Of a DNA stretch of 64,000 nt, positions 47,101 to 57,100 are shown piece after piece (within the stretch, counting starts at the first letter, position 1; each line of letters starts with the position of its first letter). A model generated the notes under the pieces. That model was given only the letters and a program-made list of their open reading frames with translations. It made no database searches and was not told the DNA's origin. The stretch spans positions 475,947-539,946 of the forward strand of contig BDSI01000071.1 in NCBI GenBank assembly GCA_003117195.1. Direction: 5' to 3'. This DNA is from Eudorina sp. 2006-703-Eu-15 (lineage: Eukaryota; Chlorophyta; Chlorophyceae; Chlamydomonadales; Volvocaceae). The translations under genes and the position numbers were made by a program.

Positions 47101-50100
47101 CGGCAAGCCGACCCGTCAGCACTTCCCGTCGCAAGCCCCGCCGCAGCGGCGATCGTTCCCGACCGGGATCCGCCGGAACCGCGACCAGCGTCGAGGTCCA
47201 ACGCCGTGACGGCGGCGGCGCCGCCGCAGCTGCCGCCGGCGGGACGGACGCGCAGCCCGTTGGCGGCGGCGCTGGCGGCGGCGGTGCCGCTTGGCAGCCG
47301 CCCGCCCGCCCGCCGCGCAACCACAAGGGCCCTCTGCTGTGCGCCAACTGCGGCACCACGCAGACGCCGCTGTGGCGTAAGGACCGGGTCACCGGCGAAA
47401 CGGTATGTAACGCCTGCGGCATCTACAAACAGACCCACGGGTTGGATCGGCCGATAGGCGGCCGCCATGGCGGCCAAATGGAGGGCGGCGGCGGGCGCCG
47501 CCAGGCGCCGCTACGCACCTGCCCGACCCATGGGTCGTCAGCGGCGTCGGCGTCGGTGGGACGCGGCGCCCGCCGCTCGCCATCGCCGCCGTCCGGCTCG
47601 CAGTCCCGAGTGAGCAGGTCAAAGGCGCCGGGGGCGACGGCGGCGGCGTCCCAGCCGCATACGACGGCAGCACCGCAGCCATCCCCATCACAGCCCCATG
47701 CCGGGCTTCTGATCCCCGCCAGCGATCTGCTCCGCGCGGCGGTGGCGGCGGTGAGGTGGGACGCGGCCGGCCTGCCGGCGTGGCCGCTGCCGAGCGTCGC
47801 CGGCGCCGCCGCCGGTACGGCGGCGGGCGGTGACGCCAGCGGCGGCAGGGCCGCCTGCGGCCCCTGCCGCAGCGAGCAGACGCGGCTGTCATCGCAGCGC
47901 GATGCCGGTGCTGGCTTGGCGGCGGAGCTGGACCTGGAGTCGCGACATGGACTGGCGGCGGCAGCCTCGCAGCCGGCAGGCTCGGTGCCTAAGGGCAGAG
48001 GCGGCGGCGCCGCAGACGCAAGCGCTTCGCGGCTGGGCGGCAGCGACGCCGACGCCAGTGCCGCAGTGGGGCTCAGGTCAACGCAGTGCGAAGCGTCCAA
48101 GACCTCCACGACGGCCTCCGCGCACCTGGGTGGCGGCGGCGCCGCCGCCGCAGACGCCGCCATCGCCGCCGCCGCCGCCGCCACGTTGGATGAGCAGCTG
48201 GAGCTGCAGCGGGGCAGCTCCCTGCGCGACTGGCTGCCGTACGGCGGCGTGCAGCCGCCGCCGTCGCCGCCGCCGTTGCAGCAGCACAAAAACCTGGTGC
48301 TGCCGATGAAGCGGCCGCGGTGCGGCTGGAACGAGGCGGCGGAGGACGAGCAGGCGTTGCGGGGCCCGCCCGCGGCGGCGGAGGGGGCGGGATCGCAGCG
48401 GCGCTCGGGTTGCGACGCCAGCATGGACCCGGCTGCTGCCGACCAGGACTCTGCCCAGCAGCAGCAGACGCAACACCGTTCGCCGCGGTCGCAGCAGCAC
48501 AACCACCACAACCACCAGCGGGCGGCGGACTCGGCATGCAGCCCCGAGCGGCTATCTGGAAGCGGCGGAGTGTGGGAGCGCGAGAAGGGGAAGGCCGACA
48601 TCAAGGCCGATGGGACCAGTGCCGCGGCGGCGGCGCCGCCGCCGCCGCCAGGCGCGCAGGGCCGGGGCCCATTGGCGCCCGACAGCGGCGACTCTCGACT
48701 GGAGCTGACCCATGGGTCTGCCGTGCCCATGGTGGAGGACGAGCGGGAAGGGTCAGCGCCTTCGCAGCCGTTGGACCCCCTGCAGGCGGCGGCGCAGCGC
48801 AAGGAGGCGGGGCAGGGCCTGGCGGCGGCGCTGCCCGAGGAGTTGTTTCTGCAGCTGCTGGAGCTCGCGACGCCGGCGGAGCGGCATCACCTGCTGCAGC
48901 TGAGAGCGGAGGCGGTGTGGCAGCGGGCGGAGGAGGCGGCGGAGGTGGATGCGGAGCGGCGGCGCCGGCTGGCCCTGAGCCTCAGCCGGCAGGAGCCACA
49001 CCCACACGCACTCCATCACCACCAACATCACCTGTGTTCAGCTGGAGGAGAGGTGGAGTATGCAGGGGCGGAGAAGCGGCTGCAGCTGCAGCCGGAGTCA
49101 ACGCTCGCGGGGCTGCAGCAGTCCGTACGGCCGCCCCTGGCGCCGCTGTACCACGATGGCGGAGGCGGCGCGTCGCGGCGGCCGCCACCGGCGACCGCCC
49201 AGGCGAATGCGAAGACGCTTGGTGGGGTGTTCTGTGTACGACTGCCCAACGGCCGTCTGGCGTACCTGCAGGCAACGGCGGCGCCGCCGCCGCCGCTGCT
49301 GGTGCCCGGCTTCCCGCCGCCGCTGCGAGGTGGTCTTGAGGCACGCGACGTGACGCCAGCGGCGGCGGGAGCGGCGGCGGCAGCGCGCCATGAGTTCGAG
49401 CGCCGCTGCAGCGTCGACGGCGAGAACGGCAATGCCGGAACGCGATGGCAGTACGGCGCCGCGCCGCTGGCTGGGCGGGCGGTGGCGGCCGCGCAGCGAC
49501 CGCCGTACTCCGCGCAGCGGGGTGCCTGGTACCCAATGGCGCATGAGACGGAACGCGACGGGGTGGCCGCCGCTGCTGCTGCATCGGCGCGGCGGCGTGT
49601 TAGCGGCGGCGATGGCAGCGGTGGTGACGTGTACGGCGCGTGTACGGCGGAGGATCTCGAGCAGCGGAGCGACCACAGCGACAACGGCGTCTGGGGCCGC
49701 AGCGGAGGCGCCCATCCCGACACCCACCCTGACGCCGAGGTGAACATACTCGACAGGCGGCAGCACGCGGCCGGCTCCGTGGCGGCGCAGGAGGGGGCGG
49801 CGGATGCGGCGGCGCAGCAGTCGAGGAGGTTCCTGGGGACGGCACAGCCGCCACCCCGCTACGGGCCCCTGGAGATGCAGAGGATGATGCCGCTGCTGCC
49901 GCACCAGCAGCACCCGGCGGCTGAGCGACGGAGCTCCGCCTCCGGCGCCGCGACGGCGGAGGCGCTTGCAATGCAGCGCCTGCTGCAGACGTACAGCATA
50001 CAGTCATCGGCATCGGAGGCGCAGGACGAGCTGCGGTTGCGGCAGCGCGGGAAGCAGCGGCTGGCGGAGGGCGCGGCGGCGGCGGCCATGGCGTTCCCGC

Positions 50101-50840
50101 CGAGCCGCGGCGTTTCGACGCCGGCGGACGCTGACAGCGCAGACTGCAGCCGGCATGACGCGTACGGCGACGGCAGCACTGCCGGTGCCGTACAAGGCCT
50201 GATCCAAAGGATGCGGCCGCCGGCCCGTGCTGCCAACGAGGAGTACTACGAGCGTGTTGCACAGTCCCCTCGCGGCTACCTGGCCAACCAGGCTGTACTG
50301 CAGGATCTTGTACGGCAGCATTGGGCCCACGCGTGTGTCGACGCCGCCGCGCGTCAGCGCGTGGCGCCGCCGCCCCAGCAACCCTCCCAAGCCCGTCTGG
50401 AACGCGTCGACGCGGACGCACTGACCCGCGGGTCGGTATCGCGAGACGAGGCGCCGGGCCTCATCCTGGGCCATGTACCGCCGGCGCCGGCACCGCCGTC
50501 AGGGTTGAATTTCGCGTCCCATCGGTCCGCCGCCCACCCGCATAACGGTGCGCCGCGCGGCGCAGCCATGGCCGCAGCAGCGGCGGCAGCGGCGACCGCG
50601 CCGGGACACCGCCAATCCGGCGGCGGCGGCGGCGGTGCGTTCTTCCTCAACCACGGCGCTCTACCCTTCCTGGAGCGGAGCAGGTTGCCGTACGCCCCCG
50701 GCTGCCACCCGACGCTGGTGTTCAGGCCTGTGCCGGCGGCGGCCGCCGCGGAGTGCGACCTCCAGGGGGAGGAGGCCGAGACGGCGGCGATGGAAGCCGT
50801 GGGCGGGGACCCATCAGCGGAGTGGCGTGAGGGCCGATGA
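44165..50840 (+). CDS. GATA-type zinc-finger protein, very large and low-complexity
   Basis: Probable transcription factor binding GATA-containing DNA through one zinc finger. Three phase-0 exons, 44165-44215, 44311-45426 and 46407-50840, give 1866 residues. Exon 1 encodes [17 protein letters not shown] and splices at CAG|GTATGC. The finger is at residues 701-726: CANC, 18 residues containing [14 protein letters not shown], then [12 protein letters not shown]. The C-X2-C-X18-C-X2-C spacing is the plant (type IVb) length, but the flanking [10 protein letters not shown] resembles fungal and animal fingers. The rest is Ala/Gly/Gln/Ser/His-rich, with polyQ and polyA runs and a short helical stretch [21 protein letters not shown]. 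Exon 2 could be a separate gene, but the exact phase match and good splice sites argue for joining. Three dispersed 12-bp palindromes lie in the coding sequence (47525, 48707, 50423). Confidence 0.85.
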
Positions 50841-52834
50841 GCACCGTCTGTGCTAATCCTCGACCTACCCGTCCGTGCGTCGTGCAGGGCCGAGGTCAGG
50901 CGCCGTCCTTCCTCTCCGGCCCCATGTGGGTCGGGCAACGACCCGTGGGTCGGTTGGGTCGGGACCGCAGGGGACGTTGGAGCACTGCCTTTGGTTGCTA
51001 GACGACCGCCGCTCCAGGGTATGTGCGAGACGCGGAGGCTGCATGCAAGTGGGTGCTGTGCGCGGCGGCGGGGAGGAGGGGCGACGGTAGGGGCAGGCCG
51101 GGCGATGCTGTTCTTGGCGCCGCGTGTGCCTTGGGGGACCGGCCCGGCTCGGCCCCCCTCCCGGGAGCTGGGCTGGGTGAAAAACGACATCATTGTCATG
51201 TCGTACACGCGCACAAGCCTGCGCGCATGTGTTTGCATATGTGTGGAGGGGGGCTTGCATGCCTTGTGTGGGTGTGGTTGGGGTGGGGGTGTTGGAGGCA
51301 GGGGAGGGAGGAGGCTGTCTCGAAAAGGACCGATTCATCCCTTGACGATTAGTCGATGGCCTTTCTTGACGACCAGACCAAGCCGCAGCCTGGGAACTGC
51401 TCGTTGTACAGATCCGCAGCCTGAACCGCGGTTAGGTCAAGCGGTGCCGTACGGTCCTCCTCCCAGTAGAGGGGACTTGTACCCCGCTGGTTTCTGGGTA
51501 TGGTTCAGCGGCGGGCCCTCGGCGACTGTGAGAGGCGTCCCGCCCGGATGACTTAGTGCCATGTTTTTTTGTGGTGGTAGTCGGCAGCGACAGGCAGACG
51601 AATGTACTGATGAATAAATGAGTGAGTGCTTGAATGGATGAGGGAGGGTTGCAGAGGAATCAGGGACTTCAGGGAGGGAGGGAGGGAGGGAGGGGGCTCA
51701 TCTTGGCGCCAAACACACCGAGGCGCAAAGGTGATACGGCGGGGCGGGGGCCGGGTGCGTGGCGTGTGGGTTTTCTTCTGGTGTGTGTGGCGCTGTGAAA
51801 CTGACGTGATGCGCTGCGGTGCGACCCATGGGACCGCTATATGGCCATAGGCATCGGGGACTGGCCGACGGGTGGCTGGACCACCCCACCCCACCATTAT
51901 CTTCCCGCCTGCCTTGCCTTCCTCACCCGGAGGCGTTTGTTGGAATCACGGCGAGGCTGGTACGGCGGTGGGCTTGCCTGGTGGCGTGTGTCGTACACCG
52001 GCTGCCCGCGCAGCAATCTCTGCAGGATTACTCAGCATGCCGTGCAGCGACTCGCCTGTCGCCTGTGGCCTGTCGCTGCAGCTGTTGACGCGGATTGGTG
52101 GGTGGTGGGATGTTCCTTCCACCTGAATTCATTGACGTGTTCCGTGGTGTTGCTGTGGAGCTGCGTCGCGCGGGGGGAGGCTGTCTTGGTTGACTCAAGG
52201 GGGTCAGTAAGGGCCGGGAGGCTCCCCAGTGAATGAATGAACGTTACAGCGGACCCCAAACAAGGGATCAATGGTATCGCAACTGTCGGCGCTGTGCGTG
52301 CACGTGGTGACGCGGGGTGGGGTGCCATCCGCGGGGGCTTATGCATGGACGAATGCTCATGGACGGGTGAATGGTTCAGGGGCGAACCTAGGTTTCCACA
52401 TCCTTGTCATCTGGGATCATTGAGGGGAAGGGAGGGGTGGGGAGGGGAGTGATCATAGGTACATACACCGTCTGGTTGGGCAGCGTGGCCACTGGCCAGG
52501 ACATGGAATGGGAAAGTCGGTCGTGTCCTTCCAGGCCCGGCTGCTCAAGCGGAAGTTTTGATTGGGATTCCCACATTGGGGCTGCTGTCGACTGCGAGGG
52601 CCGCAGAAGAACGCGCACATGCGTGGGAGGGTGAACAGCGCCGTGTGGGGATGGGGGGGGGTGGATGAATACCCTCAATGGAGGCCATCGGTGACCCTCT
52701 GTGTTCCATCAAGCACTTCATACCGGTTTTGTTTGCACTATCATGAGGCCTCGCCGGCTCCTCATGATTACCGTACTGGCACTACAGTCGTACACGTCGT
52801 TGTGGGACCTTGGCTTGGACTGTGTGTACATCTG

Positions 52835-52839
52835 TGTAA
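52835..52839 (+). terminator. Candidate TGTAA poly(A) signal of the GATA gene
   Basis: Sits in tctgtgtaaatgcg. It is the first TGTAA downstream of the stop codon at 50838-50840. Assigned by motif only. Confidence 0.35.
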
Positions 52840-53074
52840 ATGCGCGGTATTCGTCAGCTAGCAGTTTCCGTAGTGTTGCTGGCCTTGGCGGCCGCAGCGG
52901 GCGGTGTCTGGTACTCATACAGCGAAGCTATTTTCACATGCACTTGGTTATTTGTGTGGTACGGCAGGGCTTTTGGAGTGCGGGTTTACTAAGTATTTAT
53001 GCCGCGGTTTGTCTACAAGGTTGAGGTGCAGCTCGACTGGCCAGCAGCGCGCGAGCGCCGTGCTTTAGCAGGTC

Positions 53075-53100
53075 GTGTGTGTGTGTGTGTGTGTGTGTGT
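53075..53100. repeat. (GT)n microsatellite
   Basis: Thirteen uninterrupted GT dinucleotides. Confidence 0.95.
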
Positions 53101-54194
53101 TTCCTCGGAAACGGAACGGTGTTGCGGCAGGTCGAGGTCTGCGTGTTGGTTGATCGCTTCTTCTCACCATTTAGACATTTATGCCTCCTTAGTTTGTCTT
53201 GCCCTCATAGCCATTGTACCATTCCTTTTTTGGGTGGTTATCATTTCGTCTCCTGACGGCGTCGACAGTTGTCTGGGTTGGCTGGTGCGCAGGGGCGCAC
53301 CGAGCGACGCGAATGCATGGGTATCTATGCACATAGCGTATGCATGATAATGCGTTCGTGTCTTAAGATAGATCTGGTGCCCGGTGCGTTCATGGCCTTT
53401 GGTTGCATGCCCACGTGCATGCCCTAGACACGAAGGAAGCCCATGTGCGGTTAAGGTCAACCCAGGTCGACCGGCGACCGATGGGGGAACTTTTTCATAC
53501 ATTATAGTGTTGTCTGATTGGGGCCGGGGCTCATGGTATTATCACAACACCTCTGTTAGCGTGATGTGTCTACTGTCGGTGTGATCTGCTTGCGACTCCG
53601 CGTCTTTCGTACATATTTTCGATAATGCCCCTTCTCGACAGTCTGTACAACCTGCGACACCATGGTTTACGTCTCAGAATTGGGGTAAAGTGTAACTCAT
53701 GGCATAATTGCGCGGTGCTTCAATAATGCATAAGAACCGTGCATCCAGATTTTCCCACAGCTTTCAACTTGCGGGTGTGGTACCGCCACTTGTAACTAAT
53801 AAACGTTGGCGCTGTAACGCAACTCTTGCTGAGATCCATTCTTTGCCGCATAGGAACAACACTTGCAGCAAGGGTGACTTTGCAAGAACGTTCACGCGCT
53901 TGCTCTTCTGCATATGACCAAGATATGTGTTCATGTAGGTAGTAATAGTACTTAGTATTCCTGCTGATCGGTCATTAGTAATGGACTGGACTGAGTACGT
54001 CACCTCAGTACAACAGTTTGTAAAGCAGCTTTGGAACGCAGCCAGAAACAAGCATAAGGATGAATTACTTTGCATATTTGCGGCAATATTGGATACTTCT
54101 ACGGACTGGATGTTGCTGCGGAGCTGAGCTTTTGTGAAATCCCAACTCCAGTTGTGATCTGTTGCGATCGCACACGATTGTAATTGTGATCAGA

Positions 54195-57100
54195 ATGTTG
54201 TTAAAAAGAGTGCAAGCATGTCGACTTCGCGCATATGGCCGCGTGCACTGGGCTCAGCCCTTAAAACACAGAACGAGAGGCTGGCGACCCTGCCAAGCAT
54301 CGGGTGGCAACGGAGGCAGCGCAAAGCCCCCTGCTTTCAACATTAAGTAAGCTTACCCAAATGAATCTCACGATGGTAATATTATCACACGCAACGCTGT
54401 AATAGTTACCCTGTTGCCCGCTCGCCACCAACACAGGGGCAAGGAGGATGCCGTGCAGATGCGTGCAGAGGCTGAGGCGCCCTTTCGGTAAGCCCATCAC
54501 TCAAACAGCTTTCATAGTTGCTTGGCAGCTGGCGAAACATGCGACGAGGTCGAGCGCCTTGAGTTGTGCTTAGCCCCCGGGCAGGCAGGCCCGCCCCTGC
54601 GCGCGCTGATGCCTCCACGGCAAGCGAAGTCACGCTTCCTCCCCCAACCTGTCCCTGGATTGTTTGCTTGGTTGGTTACTTTGTTTGGTACTTGTTGGTT
54701 TACTGATTGAACTCTTCTTGAAACCTGCCAGCCGTTGCGAGCACGGCTGTCATCGGGCACACAGGCCTGATCGGCCCCCTGTGGGAGTTCCACCCGCCAC
54801 CGCCCTGGGCTCTCATAGTCCCCTACCCCTGCACTCCTGCAATACCCTTTACCCCTGGCGTGTCTCACCTACAATCCCTCACCCCTGCACTGCCGCGCCG
54901 ACGCCACCGCTGTCACCCATCGGGCCACACCACCACCACCATTGCCACCACCACCACCACCTCCACCATCCACCACCACAAACGCAGGTCCCTGCGCCTG
55001 GTGTTCAGCGGCTTCTCCGTTGTGTCCGCGGGGCTGGGCTTCCTGATCAGCATCCCTCAGCTGATTGGAGCGCTGGGCGGGGCGCCCAACGCACTCCCGC
55101 TGGAACAGGTGGAACAGGTGCGCGTTGTACGACATGTACGGCAAGTATGCGCGTGCTGGTCGGCCTGCCCGCGGACGGTGACGACAAAGCCTCTCTGTCC
55201 GAAGCAGTGCGGGGAGCAGTGCTGTAAGAATGCCACCTTGGGTGGGCAAGTGAAGTCGGACAGAAGCTAGGATTGCATGTGGAGCGATGAAGGGGTCTGG
55301 TTAGGTTGTCCTGGAGAAGGGGGACCAAGCTTCACGCTTCACGGCCCAACAGGCTGCCGTCCTGACCTTCCTTGCCACAATATGCATGGTAGTGTCGGAC
55401 AGTGACCAGTGCCTCTGCGGCGAACCCCTCGGAGACCCTGCTTGGCCTTGTCCTGTCAGCCATTCCCCGTTCCGCCCTCGCTGCTGTAATCGCTGCCCTC
55501 CCTGCCGCCCTCCCTGCCGGCCCCACTGCCGCCCTCCCTGCCGCCCTATCAGAACCTGGCCATCGATGCGGGGGCAATCGCGTTGTTCGCATACTTTTTC
55601 AGACTGGACTGGCAGGTGGGTGGGTGGGTGGGTGACTGGGTGGGTGAGTACGGCACAATTGAAGGTGGGAGGGAGGCGGCATGTGTGTGCGTGCTAGGAG
55701 GGGAGGGGGGGGGGGGGGGGGGGGGGAGGGGAGGGGAGGGGAGGGGAGGGGAGGGAGGGGAGGGAGGGGAGGGGAGGGGAGGGGAGGGGAGGGGAGGGGA
55801 GGGAGGGGAGGGGAGGGAGGGGAGGGAGGGGAGGGAGGAGGGGAGGGGAGGGGAGGGAGGGGAGGGGAGGGGAGGGGAGGGGAGGGGAGGGGAGGGGAGG
55901 GGAGGGGAGGGGAGGGGAGGGGGAGGGGAGGGAGGGGAGGGGAGGGAGGGGAGGGGAGGGAGGGGAGGGGAGGGGAGGGGAGGGGAGGGGAGGGGAGGGA
56001 GGGGAGGGGAGGGGAGGGGAGGGGGAGGGGAGGGGAGGGGAGGGGAGGGAGGGGAGGGAGGGGAGGGGAGGGGAGGGGAGGGGAGGGAGGGAGGCGGCAT
56101 GTGTATTTGAGTGAGCCGCGGGACAGGAAGCAGGTAACCGGCTTGGAGTTGGGCTCCGCGACCAAGCTGACGTCCGCCTGACATGGTGGCATGCGGTGCG
56201 CGTGTCAGCCGCCTCCTGTCAGCACCACGATGAGGGGGCGGCCCTTCGGCAATCGCACTACTGCTCTACCAAGTTACGACCTCCGCCCAGACCGCACCAT
56301 CTCCGCCGCCGTAAAACACGATGCCGCGCCCCGCGTCCACCTCACCGCCACCTCACCGGCACCGCCCATCGCCTGCGCACATCCATTTGTTTGGGTCGGG
56401 CGGGTCTCTTCTCTATCCACCCCGACCTCACCCGCCCGCAGGCTCGCGAGAAGCAGCTTGCTCGGCTGCAGCGGGAAGAGACCCTTGGGTCGCTCGGCAT
56501 CCGGCTGGCCAGCGGCAAGTCGCTCAGCCTGTCGGACCTCCGCGGCAACGCGCGCGTGGTGGTGGCGGCGGGCACCAAGCAGCAGGTGGCGGCGGCGCTC
56601 CGGGAGGCGGAGCCGTTCCGGGACGACCTGGTGAAGCGGGGCGTGCTGGTGGTGCCGCTGCCCATCTTTGAAGACGGTGGGTGGGTGGGTGGGTGGAGGT
56701 GGGTGGGTGGAGATGGGTGGGTGGAGGTGGGTGGGTGGAGGTGGGTGGGTGGGTGGGTGGGTGGGTGGAGGTGGGTGGGTGGGTGGGTGGGTGGAGGTGG
56801 GTGGGTGGGTGGGTGGGTGGGTGGGTGGTGGGTGGGTGGGTGGGTGGGTGGGTGGTGGGTGGGTGGGTGGGTGGGTGGGTGGTGGGTGGGTGGGTGGAGG
56901 TGGGTATAGGAAATTGGCAGACATATTGATACTGAGCTGCTGCCAGAGCGAATATCCGATAGAACCTCGACTGTGCCAGGATCTCCAGCGAAGTGACGAC
57001 CTCCACCTTGTAGGCCTTGATAAATGGAAAAGAACGAAAAACTGCCTAACGCCAGTTCGGCCACGTAGCCGCTGAAGTGTCGGAACGCTGGCGGCTGTTG

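Larger units (their letters stand above)
50841..54194. other. GATA gene 3' region and spacer
   Basis: No gene is supported. The first plus-strand TGTAA after the stop is at 52835-52839, implying a long 3' UTR of about 2 kb if that signal is used. A GGGA run (51671-51695) and a GT microsatellite (53075-53100) are present. The part after about 53700 should hold the promoter of the next gene. Confidence 0.5.

Noticed and set aside
46562..50421. Large minus-strand frames of 200-460 residues opposite the GATA gene
   Set aside because: Ala/Arg/Pro/Ser-rich shadows of GCN/GGC codon runs. The plus strand has the zinc finger, clean splice phases and a start.
55549..57064. Gly/Glu-rich and Pro/Ser-rich frames of about 200 residues in both directions
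   Set aside because: They translate the purine and GGTGGGT arrays. The flanking exons of the LPA1-like gene splice across them in phase.
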